Shown here piece by piece: positions 19,463 through 31,855 of a DNA stretch of 64,000 bases. Made by a program: the position numbers and the translations under genes. Position 1 is the stretch's first letter. The number at the start of each line of letters is the position of its first letter. The notes under the pieces are model-generated. The model saw only the letters and a program-made list of their open reading frames with translations. It searched no databases and was not told the origin of the DNA. Where the stretch lies: contig CAMWTJ010000007.1 of the NCBI GenBank assembly GCA_947177185.1, forward strand, positions 1-64,000, read 5' to 3'. Source of the DNA: an uncultured Porphyromonadaceae bacterium (GTDB lineage: Bacteria > Bacteroidota > Bacteroidia > Bacteroidales > Muribaculaceae).

Positions 19463-20207
19463 GGGTTTGGCTTAGCAGTATGCGGCGTGCTTCTTCGAGG
19501 TCGGCGGGAGTGTCTATGCCCACGGTCTGTACGTCGGTGGTAGCGGTGCGTATGCGCAGTCCGTTTTGCAGCCACCGCAGCTGCTCGAGGCTCTCGGCTG
19601 TTTCGAGCGGCGAGGGTGGCATTGCGGCTACGGCCTCAAGAGCTTCCGTGCGGTAGCCGTACAGGCCGATGTGTATATAATATTGGTGACTGGCAGGCCA
19701 CAGTTCTGCCTCCACGCCTCGGCAGTATGGTATCACCGAGCGTGAGAAGTATAGAGCGGTGCCGTCGGTGGCGCGCACCACCTTCACTTTATTCGGGTCG
19801 GCGAGCTCGTCGTAGCTGCCTTCAAACGGCCTCACAAGTGTGGCTATGTCAGTATCGGGATGCTCGAAACATTCGGCGAGCGAACGCAATTGCGACGGCG
19901 CCACGAAGGGCTCGTCGCCCTGTATGTTGACAATCACGTCGGCCTGCTCGCCGCTCAGGAGGTAGGCTTCGCGCACGCGGTCGGTGCCGCTGCGGTGCGA
20001 CGGCGATGTCATGATGGCGCGTCCGCCAAAGCCGCCTACGGCCTGCGCTATGCGCATGTCGTCAGTGGCCACGGCCACTGTGTCGAACACCTCGGCTGCG
20101 CGTTCGTAGACCCATTGTATCACAGGCTTGTCGCCCAGCATAGCCAAGGGCTTGCCTGGAAAACGTGTCGACGCATAGCGCGCCGGTATCAGAGCCATGT
20201 ATTTCAT
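19455..20207 (-). CDS. kdsB: 3-deoxy-manno-octulosonate cytidylyltransferase
   Basis: IPARYASTRFPGKPLAMLGDKPVIQWVYERA...VNIQGDEPFV. Confidence 0.95.
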   Translation of the reverse strand: MKYMALIPARYASTRFPGKPLAMLGDKPVIQWVYERAAEVFDTVAVATDDMRIAQAVGGFGGRAIMTSPSHRSGTDRVREAYLLSGEQADVIVNIQGDEPFVAPSQLRSLAECFEHPDTDIATLVRPFEGSYDELADPNKVKVVRATDGTALYFSRSVIPYCRGVEAELWPASHQYYIHIGLYGYRTEALEAVAAMPPSPLETAESLEQLRWLQNGLRIRTATTDVQTVGIDTPADLEEARRILLSQTHE

Positions 20208-21226
20208 CTCTTCAGATTATTTCGGAAATAGCGCGGTGCCAATACAGCGCCCGCAAACAGATATACATAATATGAAAACAGACGCCACACCACGGCCAGC
20301 AACAGGGCCATGCTGGCGTTGCCTATAAGATCGCCGTAATAGGTGGAAAACAGCCATTCGCTCACGCCCGAACCGCCGGGAGTGGGGCTGACCATAAGCA
20401 CTACCCACACAACGAACTGGCGGCCGAATACCAAAAATCCGTCAGCCGACGGCACGAACGCCCAAAACAGTGCGTTCACAACAAAATAGCGTGAGAACCA
20501 CGACACTACTGTGGCGCCGAACACTTTGGCCCACCATCGTGCGGGACGCGAGCGCACGGCCTCGGAGGTAGCGGTCATGTTTGCAGTCATATGGTCGATT
20601 TTAGGCTGCCAGCGTCTGAGCATACGCACTCCGAACAGTCGGTGAAATACGCCGGCCACAGCTTTCGGACGCCATAGGATGCCGGCATATAGCACGAACG
20701 TATAGACCACAATTATGGAATACACCACCCAAAACACTACTTTTACGCTGTCGACCACCATGTTGTCGCCGTTGCCGAACAGCTGTGCGAACGGTATCGT
20801 AAGAACTATCACTGGACAGAACAGCACGAAAAACAGCTCGTCGAGCATCAGTGTGGTCAGGGTAAGAGTGGCGGCGCGTCCGGCTGATATGCCCTCTCGT
20901 GTGAGATAAAATATGGCGGCGGGACTGCCTCCTACGGCCGACGGGGTGATGGCCGATGTGAACGCGCACATGAGGTCGACCTGGAACGCGCGTCGCCACG
21001 ACAACTGGCCGTCGGTGATGCTTCGGAAGCGCCAGGTAAGGCCGAAATCGCGTCCGCACACGGCCAGCGCTGCCAGCAGCAGACCGCCTACGGTGTGTGC
21101 GTCGAAATGTATTTCCTCAAGTACTGCCGGATTGAACTCACGCTGAAACATCCACGCCGCCACGCCGATTCCGATCAGCGTGGCGAGAAGCACTTTCCAT
21201 CCGGTGTGTCGTGTGCCGTCGGACAT
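20204..21226 (-). CDS. Lysylphosphatidylglycerol synthase TM-region / UPF0104 flippase-like membrane protein
   Basis: 340 aa multi-TM; SAITPSAVGGSPAAIFYL and VSPTPGGSGVSEWLF. Confidence 0.82.
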   Translation of the reverse strand: MSDGTRHTGWKVLLATLIGIGVAAWMFQREFNPAVLEEIHFDAHTVGGLLLAALAVCGRDFGLTWRFRSITDGQLSWRRAFQVDLMCAFTSAITPSAVGGSPAAIFYLTREGISAGRAATLTLTTLMLDELFFVLFCPVIVLTIPFAQLFGNGDNMVVDSVKVVFWVVYSIIVVYTFVLYAGILWRPKAVAGVFHRLFGVRMLRRWQPKIDHMTANMTATSEAVRSRPARWWAKVFGATVVSWFSRYFVVNALFWAFVPSADGFLVFGRQFVVWVVLMVSPTPGGSGVSEWLFSTYYGDLIGNASMALLLAVVWRLFSYYVYLFAGAVLAPRYFRNNLKR

Positions 21227-21230
21227 GGCG

Positions 21231-21827
21231 TCAGAGCTGTTTTGCGGCCTGCACGGCCTCTATCAGGAGTCGCGTGGCCTCCACGGGGTCTTCTGCGCCG
21301 GATATGGCCGACGCCACGGCTATACCGCTGGCTCCGGCTACGATAGCCTCGATAGCCTCGTCAGGGGTGAACTCTCCGCGGGCCACAACCGGCAGCTGCA
21401 CGTCGGCGCGCCTTATGGCGCTGACTATAGTGTGAATTTCTTCCGCCGATAAGCCGGCCGGAAGCGTTGCATAATCTATGTCAAGATTCTGCGCGTTGAG
21501 CACATCCTGTGGGTGCGTGGCCTCAATTCCGATTACGGCTTCCGCTCCGAGCTCCTCGCGCAGCGCGGCAGCTTTGGAAGCCATGGCGCCACGTAGCTGC
21601 ACGCCGTGCAGCCCGGCTTCGCGGGCCACGTCGGGACGGTCCACAATGGTCAGGAACGTGCCCGTTTCAAGACACAGAGTCTTCAGCTCGGCCGCTGTGG
21701 CGCGTACGTACTCGTCTGACGCGCCGGGCAAATCAAGTTCTATCCAGTGGCAGCCGCCCTCGATGGCCATCTGGGCGAGCTCGGCCACGGAATATCGGTC
21801 GTTTGTAGTGGCAATGAATTGTAACAT
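21231..21827 (-). CDS. Thiamine-phosphate synthase (ThiE/TenI)-like protein
   Basis: MLQFIATTNDRYSVAELAQMAIEGG...LTIVDRPDVAREAGLHGVQLRG...GASGIAVASAISG. Confidence 0.72.
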   Translation of the reverse strand: MLQFIATTNDRYSVAELAQMAIEGGCHWIELDLPGASDEYVRATAAELKTLCLETGTFLTIVDRPDVAREAGLHGVQLRGAMASKAAALREELGAEAVIGIEATHPQDVLNAQNLDIDYATLPAGLSAEEIHTIVSAIRRADVQLPVVARGEFTPDEAIEAIVAGASGIAVASAISGAEDPVEATRLLIEAVQAAKQL

Positions 21828-21907
21828 GATGCAAAAATACAAATTATCTCCAATATACAACACCGCTGCGGCATAAAAGGTCGCCCGGCCGGTATAGAGC
21901 AGATGCG

Positions 21908-21938
21908 AAAAAGCCGGCGCACGCGGCGCCGGCTTTTT
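21908..21938. terminator. Terminator downstream of methylmalonyl-CoA mutase operon
   Basis: AAAAAGCCGGCGC-acgcg-GCGCCGGCTTTTT, 13-bp perfect inverted repeat. Confidence 0.9.
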
Positions 21939-21965
21939 GCTTTTACGGGATATTTTATAGGCTTG

Positions 21966-24100
<2,135 letters not shown>

Positions 24101-24101
<1 letters not shown>

Positions 24102-25939
24102 TATTTCAGAAGTTTGGCGTTGAACTGCTGGAGGGTTTCAAGCACATTGCAGCGTACGTGTACGAAATTCTCTATGCCGGCTGCCTTGAGCTCTTCGGTG
24201 CATGCGGGAGCGCCGGCCACTACGAATTCAGCGCGGCCGTCGAGCAGTTTGAAGGCTTCGGGTGCCAGTGTGGCGTATTCGTCGTCGCTCGAGCAGAGCA
24301 CCACGATGTCGGCTTGCTTTGCCATGGCGGCGTCGATGCCGGCAGCCACGGTGTCGAATCCGAGGTTGTCGATAATCTCATAGCCTGCGCAGCCGAAGAA
24401 GTTGGTGGAGAACTGCGCGCGAGCCAGGCGCATGGCCAGGTTGCCTATGGTGAGCATGAACACTTTCGGGCGGTTGGACGCAGCTTCCGTGGCGAGGCGA
24501 AGAGCTTCGAAATCGGTGGCGGCGCGCTTCATGCACAGGGCGTTGGCGCCTTTTTCGCCGCCGCAGCAGCAACCGTCGGTGGCAGCGATTTTGTCGGCCG
24601 CCATCTCGTTGATGTTGGGGTATTGGTTGGTGCCGAGCAGGATTTCCTTGCGGCGTGCCACGTCGGAGTGGCGTTTGGTGCAGGATTCGTTCACAGCCTT
24701 CTGGATGCTGCCGTCGCCGGCCATGGCGAAGAATCCGCCGTTGTCTTCGGTGTCAAGGAACAGCTTCCATGCCTGAGCGGCTATGTTGGAGGTGAGTGTT
24801 TCCACATAGTAGCTGCCGCCGGCGGGGTCTATAACCTTGTCGAGATGGCTTTCTTCCTTGAGCAGGAACTGCTGGTTGCGGGCTATGCGTTCGGAGAAGG
24901 TGTCGGGTGTCTTGTAAGGCACGTCGAACGGCGTAGTGACGATGCTGTCCACGCCTGCAAGCGCTGCCGACATGGTTTCGGTCTGCGAGCGGAGCAGGTT
25001 TACGTGTGCGTCGTAGATCGTCTGGTTGAAACGCGATGTCTTGGCGCATACCATCATTTTGGCTGCGTCGAGCACCTCGGGCTTGTACTGCTCCACAATC
25101 TGCGCCCACAGCATGCGGGCAGCGCGGAATTTGGCAAGTTCCATGAAGAAATTGCTCGACACGCACATGTTGAACTTGATGCGGGATGCAGCCTCGCAGG
25201 CTTTCACGCCTGCGTCGGTGAGCAGGGTCATCCATGCGGCGCCCCAGGCCAGGGCATAGCCCAGTTCCTGATAGATGTAAGCGCCTCCGTTGCCGAGGAG
25301 CAGGCTTTCCACGTTGAAGCAGCGCAGTCCGGGCACTTCGGCCACGATGTCGAGCATCTCTTTTGCGTCAGCGGCGAGAGCGGCTGTGTCTATGCCTTCC
25401 TTGCCTTTTACGAGCTGGCGGCGCAGGGGGTTGTAGTCGACAGCGCCGCGGAAAGCAGCTTCGGCTCCGGCGGCCTTGATGCAGTCTACGAGCGCGCGAG
25501 CCACATCTTTGGCCTTGCACACGCAGCATGCTATATTGATTTCAACTTTCGAAAGGTCGATGCCTTTGAGCACTTCGGCCACCTGGTCGGCCGATTCCAC
25601 ATGCAGGCCGAGAGAGGTCACTCCTTTGCCGAGCACCTCAAGTGCTGTAGCATTGGCTTCGGCCGGAGTGGATGCCACGATGTCCTGGCGTGTGAGCCAG
25701 TCGTTGTCGGCACGTGTGCCGCGCACGTAGGGGAATTCGCCGGGCAACGAGGCCGTAGTCTTGAGGTCTGCGATGTCCTCCGCACGGTAGATGGGCTCAA
25801 CGTTGAAACCCTCGTTGGTGCGCCAGACCAGCTTTTTGTTGAAGTCGGCTCCTTTGAGGTCGGCTTCCACCTTGGCGCGCCATTCGTCGTAGCTTACGCC
25901 AGGAAACTGGTCAAACAATTTTTCATTCTTTTCTGCCAT
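24101..25939 (-). CDS. mutA: Methylmalonyl-CoA mutase small subunit
   Basis: 612 aa; [25 protein letters not shown]; directly upstream of mutB. Confidence 0.95.
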
Positions 25940-26007
25940 AACTGGGTAGTTATATATATGTATTGGTATAGTTCGAGGTTGATGTGTTTCAATCCGGTGT
26001 CAGAGCA

Positions 26008-26015
26008 CAAAATTA
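26008..26015 (-). promoter_or_regulatory. -7 box (TAATTTTG) for mutAB
   Basis: Reverse-strand TAnnTTTG match. Confidence 0.5.
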
Positions 26016-26117
26016 CAATACTTTTTCCGCACCTGCAAATTTTTCGGTGATTATACGCACGCCTTTGTTTCTGAGCGTGTTTTTGGGCATTGCAGGACCG
26101 TAAATGCGCCCGAATAA

Positions 26118-28715
26118 TCAGAACGTCATGTGGAAGGAAAGCCTCAGGCCGCCGCGGTCTATCTTGTATGGCACGTCGAGGTAGGAGAGGCGCCACACGT
26201 ATTCGAGGCGCAGGCAGCGCAGTATATTGTCCACTCCCGCCGATGCCTCCATGTACGGACCGCGGTCCATGGCTCTTGTAGTGGCTCCGGGGGCGAAGCG
26301 AAACAGGTCGGGGTTGCTTGCCGGGTCGTTTTTTGCGCTCAGGTGGCCCCAGGCGCCGCGAAATCCGAACACCTCGCGCAGTTTGAGGCGCTTGAGCAGC
26401 GGCACATAGTTGAGTATGGCGCCGTTGGCCCAATATGTGATTTCCCAGTCCAGCTGGCTGTCGTTGACAAACTCCATCGGATTGATGAGCGCGAAACTTT
26501 CAGGCTGTATGGTGTACGAGAGATTGGCGTTAGGCATAATCAGATTGATGTATGGCGCCGCGCTCCACACGTGCGCTCCACCTATGCGTGTGTCGATATA
26601 TCCGAACGCCGACAGCCAAAAACGCTTCTGGAGGTGCAGCTCGGTCTTGTTGATTGTGAAATCCGAGCCCGGAAGCCCGCTCAGCGCCATGGTGTGCGAC
26701 AGCATCACTACAGGCGCGTCAAGATTGACGGGGATGCGTTCCGATGTGGTCTGATAGAATTTCTCGCCGGGTGCATACCGCAGCTGCAGCTGCAGGGTGG
26801 TTTCGTCGTAGTGCGCGAAGGCCTGGCCGTGGCCGTTCACGAGCGGCACCATCGGGGTGGCTTCCTGCCTGGTGTTGGCCACGGTGGCCGTGACGGAAAA
26901 ATTGTTTTGCAGTTCCAGTATGTACGACAGGCTGTTGAGGCGTCGGTATGTGGCCATGTTGTCGCTCAGTCGCTTGAGCGACAGAAACATGTTGTCGGGA
27001 TTAGTGAAGCGGTATTGCTGTCCTATGAAGTTGAGATCGTAGCTTGAGGTGAAGCGCAGCGCATGCACCGGGAATTCGCGCGAGTGGTACGCTTTGTCCA
27101 CAAACGAATATTCAAGTTCGCCCATGTATTTCCACCGATGGTCGCGGAAGCCATAGGCCACGGCGCCTCTCGCAAACAGCCGTTTGTTCAGATGGGCCGT
27201 GGTCACGCCACCCGCGCGCAGGCGCAGGCCTTCTATGGGGTTGTAGCTTATGAAGGTGTTGAGCGGGCCTATGTCGAAGCGGCTGTTGCTGCCGGTGGCT
27301 ATATAGCCCACAACGAATGTCTTGAGCACTTTTTCGCCCCAGTAATAGGCCGGTATGGAGCGCAGGCGCCGCATGAGCAGGCCCACGTTGCTCTCGCCGT
27401 GACCGCCCATGGGCTTTAGGCGAGCATGGTTCCACCAGTTGTCGTCGCGCACGGAGGCGCTGTCGTCGCGCACCACCGGGCCTGTCGTGCCGAACAGGGC
27501 GGCGCTGTCGGCCGGCGCTGTGAAGCTGTGGTCGGCATACACGGTGCTGCGGCGCACGTATATCTGCGGTGTGCCCGGCACGAGGCTCATCTCCATCACC
27601 AGGTCGTCGCGAGTCTTCAGGCGTGAGCCGTCGGGAGCGCGCTCGAAGGTCTGAGAAATGAGCATGTTGTCGACAAAATTGAGGTTTATGTCGCGTGGCA
27701 CTCGCATGTCGGCCTGCCGTATGAACATGGTGGAGTCGCCCAGCGGTACGTACAGATGGCCTGTAAATCCGAACATGGCCTTGTTGTGCGGGTAAAACGA
27801 CAGAACGGCACACGGCTCGCCGTCTATCGCCACCGTGTCTGTGAGGTAGTATTTGTAGAAATCGGGACCGATACGGCTCAGCGGACTTACGAAACGATTT
27901 TGCATCAGCGTGATGTCGGAGGAGTACAGGTCTATCTCGCGCAACACGTCTTCCATGAAAGTCTGCATGGAGGCTTTGTCGGCAATCTCATCTATACCGT
28001 CGCTTTTTTGGCCGAGAATAACTGTTTTCTCGCTTTGCGGCGAGCGTCGGAAATTCACCCGGCTGAGTGTTTCGCGCACCGACACCGGCAGCACCGGCTT
28101 GCCTGAAATTTCCGACGTGTCGACGTGCTCGGCAAGAAACGGCAGTTTTCGCGCCAGAAAACTTGAGTCGGAAGCCTCGAAATTATTCATGGCGAGAGTG
28201 ATGCGTTCGTACCGTTGATAGCCGTAGTACGGGTTTCGCCGCGGGTCGATGCTGTCGGCCATGCTTTTTATGCGCCTTACAAAATCCACCGCGGGATTGT
28301 TTTTCTTGGAGTATTTTTTGCGCTTCACCACAAGCTCTCGCAAATCCGTGGGCATGGCCGGCAGGCGCATCACATACATGTTGTGGCTGCTCTGCCGCAG
28401 GTCTGTCACGCGGCTCGCGTAGCCCACCATGGACGCCTGCAGCTTTTTGGCACCCGCCGGCACTCTGAACTCAAACACTCCTTTGCTGTCGGCCACAGCG
28501 CCTGTGGTGGTCCCGGGAAGGGTCACGGAAGCGTAGGGCAGGGGTGCGTCGGTGATGCTGTCTACAACGATTCCGCGCACAAGGTAGTATCCCGAAGACT
28601 GTTCCCAGGCCGACTGTGCCACACACGCACCCCAAGACGCAGCCATCAATAAAATGAGCGCGAGGATGCGGCATGTCGCTATTTTGTGTATTTTTGCAGA
28701 AAAATATTCAGGCAT
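26118..28715 (-). CDS. DUF5686 / carboxypeptidase-regulatory-like outer-membrane protein
   Basis: Signal peptide, GIVVDSITDAPLPYASVTLPGTTTGAVADSKGVFEFRVPAG beta-sandwich, large C-terminal barrel; start choice uncertain. Confidence 0.8.
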   Translation of the reverse strand: MPEYFSAKIHKIATCRILALILLMAASWGACVAQSAWEQSSGYYLVRGIVVDSITDAPLPYASVTLPGTTTGAVADSKGVFEFRVPAGAKKLQASMVGYASRVTDLRQSSHNMYVMRLPAMPTDLRELVVKRKKYSKKNNPAVDFVRRIKSMADSIDPRRNPYYGYQRYERITLAMNNFEASDSSFLARKLPFLAEHVDTSEISGKPVLPVSVRETLSRVNFRRSPQSEKTVILGQKSDGIDEIADKASMQTFMEDVLREIDLYSSDITLMQNRFVSPLSRIGPDFYKYYLTDTVAIDGEPCAVLSFYPHNKAMFGFTGHLYVPLGDSTMFIRQADMRVPRDINLNFVDNMLISQTFERAPDGSRLKTRDDLVMEMSLVPGTPQIYVRRSTVYADHSFTAPADSAALFGTTGPVVRDDSASVRDDNWWNHARLKPMGGHGESNVGLLMRRLRSIPAYYWGEKVLKTFVVGYIATGSNSRFDIGPLNTFISYNPIEGLRLRAGGVTTAHLNKRLFARGAVAYGFRDHRWKYMGELEYSFVDKAYHSREFPVHALRFTSSYDLNFIGQQYRFTNPDNMFLSLKRLSDNMATYRRLNSLSYILELQNNFSVTATVANTRQEATPMVPLVNGHGQAFAHYDETTLQLQLRYAPGEKFYQTTSERIPVNLDAPVVMLSHTMALSGLPGSDFTINKTELHLQKRFWLSAFGYIDTRIGGAHVWSAAPYINLIMPNANLSYTIQPESFALINPMEFVNDSQLDWEITYWANGAILNYVPLLKRLKLREVFGFRGAWGHLSAKNDPASNPDLFRFAPGATTRAMDRGPYMEASAGVDNILRCLRLEYVWRLSYLDVPYKIDRGGLRLSFHMTF
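28689..28696 (+). promoter_or_regulatory. -7 box (TATTTTTG) for the CYTH gene
   Basis: TAnnTTTG match 18 nt before ATG 28714, inside the DUF5686 5' coding region. Confidence 0.5.
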
Positions 28716-29190
28716 GGGAAAAGAGATTGAACGAAAATTCCTCGTTACCGACAGTTCTTTCGAGCAGATGGCTTCGGAATCGGTGCGCATCCGTCAGGGC
28801 TACCTCTGCACGGACGCCGATGCCACGGTGCGCGTGCGTGTCGTAGGCGACCGCGCCGTGCTTACCGTAAAAAGCCGCAATCGCGGAGCCGTGCGCGACG
28901 AGTGGGAATATGATATTCCGCCGTCCGATGCCGCCGACATGCTCGGCCGCTGTTGCGGCGGCCGATATGTCGACAAGGTGCGATACATCGTTCCGTTCGG
29001 CGACCGCACGTGGGAGGTGGATGTCTTCGGCGGGACGCTCGCGCCATTGATAGTGGCCGAAGTAGAGTTGCCCTCGGAAGACGCGCCGCTGGAGTTGCCC
29101 GCTTTTGTCGGCCGTGAGGTCACGGCCGACGCGCGCTACTACAATTCGTCGCTCTGCATGGCGTCAGAGCCGCCGGCAGCCGAGGGCTGA
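28714..29190 (+). CDS. CYTH-domain (triphosphate tunnel metalloenzyme) protein
   Basis: MGKEIERKFLVTDSSF...IRQGYLCTDADATVRVRVVGDRAVLTVKSR. Confidence 0.92.
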   Translation: MGKEIERKFLVTDSSFEQMASESVRIRQGYLCTDADATVRVRVVGDRAVLTVKSRNRGAVRDEWEYDIPPSDAADMLGRCCGGRYVDKVRYIVPFGDRTWEVDVFGGTLAPLIVAEVELPSEDAPLELPAFVGREVTADARYYNSSLCMASEPPAAEG

Positions 29191-30599
29191 CGCAGGTCGA
29201 GGCGCACCACGTTTTCCACATGGTGCGTGTGCGGGAACATATCCACCGGCTGCACGGCCGTCACGTCGTATTTCTCGTGCAGCATGGCGAGGTCGCGTGC
29301 CTGCGTGGCCGGATTGCAGCTCACATAGACTATGCGGCGCGGAGCAGCACGGAGTATGGTGGCCACCACGTCGGCGTGCATGCCTGCGCGTGGAGGGTCC
29401 ACAATCATTACGTCGGGATGGCCGTGCGAGGCTATGAAACTGTCCGTCAGTACATCCTTCATGTCGCCGGCGAAAAATTCGGTGTTGCCTATGCCGTTGG
29501 CGGCACTGTTTATCTTGGCGTCGGCTATGGCCTCGGGCACATATTCGATGCCCATTACCTTGCCGGCCGACCGGCTTACGAAATTGGCTATGGTGCCGGT
29601 GCCGGTATATAGGTCGTAGACTGTTTCGCCGCCGGTGAGTCCGGCAAATCCGCGGGCCACCTTGTACAGCTCGTAGGCCTGCAGTGAATTGGTCTGATAG
29701 AAAGATTTCGGACCGATGCGGAAGCGCAGGCCCTCCATTTCTTCCTCTATATAATCGCGGCCGCTGTGCAGCTTGATATCGAGGTCGGCAATGGTGTCGT
29801 TGCATTTGGTGTTGACCACATACATCAGCGATGTCAGCTGCGGAAATTCCGCGCGCATGGCGTCGAGCAGCGGCATGGCTTCGTCGGGGCGGTCTTCGCC
29901 GAAGCTCAGCACAGCCATGCTCTCGCCCGTGCTTGCAAGCCTGATCATGAGCGTGCGCACAAGGCCCTGCTGAGCGCGCAGGTCGTAGAAGGCAAGGCCG
30001 TGGCTCTTGGCATATCCCTTGACGAAAAGGCGCAGGCGGTCGCCCAGAGAGTCCTGCAGGTGGCAGCTGCGAATGTCGAGCACCTTGTCGAAGGCTCCGG
30101 GTATGTGGAATCCTGCCGCGTCGCGGTCCGGGAACTCCTCGCCGCTCGCCAGCTGCTCGCGAGTGAGCCAGCAGCGGTTGCTGAACGTGTACTCCATCTT
30201 GTTGCGGTAGCCCCATATGTTTTCAGACCCCATGATGGGCGATATTTCCGGGAGCGGAATCTTCGCGATCCGTTCCAGCGCGTCGCTCACCTGACGCTGC
30301 TTGCACTGCAGCTGAAAGTCGTAAGGCAGATGCTGCCAGCGGCAACCGCCGCACACTGTGAAATGCTCGCAACGCGCGGGCACACGCAAATCGCCCGCGC
30401 TGATCAGGCGCTCGATACGCCCTATGGCGTAGCTGCTGCGTTTTTTTTCCACCTGCACGTCGGCCACATCGCCGGGTGCCGCGAAAGGCACGAACACTAC
30501 CATGTCGGATTCTGTGCGCCCCAGGGCATTTCCCTCGGCTGCCACATCCGTTATTTTAAGGCCCTCGATGATGGGCATCGGTCTGCGTTTTCTTGACAT
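29139..30599 (-). CDS. rlmD: 23S rRNA (uracil-5-)-methyltransferase, RlmD/RumA family
   Basis: TRAM-like N-terminus, FeS cysteines CEHFTVCGGCRWQHLPY, YDLYTGTGTIANFVS, DPPRAGMH, YVSCNPATQARDL. Confidence 0.92.
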   Translation of the reverse strand: MSRKRRPMPIIEGLKITDVAAEGNALGRTESDMVVFVPFAAPGDVADVQVEKKRSSYAIGRIERLISAGDLRVPARCEHFTVCGGCRWQHLPYDFQLQCKQRQVSDALERIAKIPLPEISPIMGSENIWGYRNKMEYTFSNRCWLTREQLASGEEFPDRDAAGFHIPGAFDKVLDIRSCHLQDSLGDRLRLFVKGYAKSHGLAFYDLRAQQGLVRTLMIRLASTGESMAVLSFGEDRPDEAMPLLDAMRAEFPQLTSLMYVVNTKCNDTIADLDIKLHSGRDYIEEEMEGLRFRIGPKSFYQTNSLQAYELYKVARGFAGLTGGETVYDLYTGTGTIANFVSRSAGKVMGIEYVPEAIADAKINSAANGIGNTEFFAGDMKDVLTDSFIASHGHPDVMIVDPPRAGMHADVVATILRAAPRRIVYVSCNPATQARDLAMLHEKYDVTAVQPVDMFPHTHHVENVVRLDLRQPSAAGGSDAMQSDEL

Positions 30600-30731
30600 A
30601 ATCGTTTTTGTTGTGCTGCAAAATTACATCTAAATAATAATGTGGCAAAGCACAAGACGATTTTTTTGAGCGTACGGGCCTTGCAGCAAAAAACTTTTGC
30701 TTTTGAATTCCGATAATTGACGATTTTTTTG

Positions 30732-30739
30732 TACCTTTG
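30732..30739 (+). promoter_or_regulatory. -7 box (TACCTTTG) for fba
   Basis: TAnnTTTG match. Confidence 0.6.
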
Positions 30740-30778
30740 CAACACTAAAATTACGTCAACACATAATTTTCAACCAAT

Positions 30779-31777
30779 ATGGTAAGTTACAAAGAGTTAG
30801 GTCTGGTCAACACCCGCGAGATGTTTGCCAAGGCCATCAAAGGCGGCTACGCTGTGCCCGCTTTCAATTTCAACAACATGGAGCAGCTTCAGGCCATTAT
30901 CAAGGCTGCGGCTGAGGAAAAGTCGCCTGTAATCCTTCAGGTGTCGAAGGGCGCTCGCAACTACGCCAACGCCACTCTGCTGCGCTACATGGCCCAGGGT
31001 GCTGTGGAATATGCCAAGGAACTTGGCTGGGAGCACCCCCAGATTGTGCTTCACCTCGACCATGGCGATAGCTTCGAGCTCTGCAAGAGCTGCATCGACA
31101 GCGGTTTCTCCAGCGTGATGATTGACGGCTCGCACCTTCCCTACGAAGAAAACGTGGCCCTCACCAAGCAGGTGGTTGACTACGCACACAAGTTCGATGT
31201 GACCGTTGAAGGTGAACTCGGCGTGCTCGCCGGTGTGGAAGATGAGGTGAGCTCCGACCACCACACCTACACCGACCCCGAAGAAGTGATTGATTTCGCT
31301 ACCCGTACGGGCTGCGACTCTCTCGCCATCTCCATCGGTACCTCGCACGGCGCATACAAGTTTACTCCCGAGCAGTGCACCCGCAACGCTGAAGGCAAGC
31401 TCGTGCCCCCGCCGCTGGCTTTCGACGTGCTCGACGCCGTTATGGAAAAACTCCCCGGATTCCCCATCGTGCTCCACGGTTCCTCGTCGGTGCCCCAGGA
31501 GGAAGTTGAAACCATCAACAAATACGGTGGCAAACTCCCCGACGCAATCGGTATCCCCGAAGAGCAGCTCCGCAAGGCTGCCAAGAGCGCTGTGTGCAAA
31601 ATCAACATCGACAGCGACAGCCGTCTGGCCATGACTGCCGCCGTGCGTCAGGTGTTCGCTGAAAAGCCCGCAGAGTTCGACCCCCGCAAGTATCTCGGCC
31701 CGGCCCGCGACAACATGGAAAAACTCTACAAGCACAAAATCGTTGCCGTGCTCGGCAGCGCAGGCAAGGCCGAATAA
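30779..31777 (+). CDS. fba: Class II fructose-1,6-bisphosphate aldolase
   Basis: 332 aa; YAVPAFNFNNMEQLQAII, LHLDHGDSFELCKSCIDSGFSSVMIDGSHLPYEENV, VLHGSSSVPQE. Confidence 0.96.
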   Translation: MVSYKELGLVNTREMFAKAIKGGYAVPAFNFNNMEQLQAIIKAAAEEKSPVILQVSKGARNYANATLLRYMAQGAVEYAKELGWEHPQIVLHLDHGDSFELCKSCIDSGFSSVMIDGSHLPYEENVALTKQVVDYAHKFDVTVEGELGVLAGVEDEVSSDHHTYTDPEEVIDFATRTGCDSLAISIGTSHGAYKFTPEQCTRNAEGKLVPPPLAFDVLDAVMEKLPGFPIVLHGSSSVPQEEVETINKYGGKLPDAIGIPEEQLRKAAKSAVCKINIDSDSRLAMTAAVRQVFAEKPAEFDPRKYLGPARDNMEKLYKHKIVAVLGSAGKAE

Positions 31778-31801
31778 ACCACGGAATTGCACCATAAGCA
31801 C

Positions 31802-31833
31802 AACGCCGGCCCATACATTGGGCCGGCGTTTTT
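31802..31833 (+). terminator. Terminator of fba
   Basis: AACGCCGGCCC-atacatt-GGGCCGGCGTT followed by TTT. Confidence 0.9.
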
Positions 31834-31855
31834 GTAGGACTAACATTTTTATGGA

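Noticed and set aside
24158-26050. 630-aa forward ORF antisense to mutA
   Set aside because: Same codon-bias artefact; sense frame encodes methylmalonyl-CoA mutase small subunit.
25940-26117. Checked upstream of mutA for a cobalamin riboswitch
   Set aside because: No B12-box-like GCCACTG element or extended conserved leader; only a promoter-like TAATTTTG was found.
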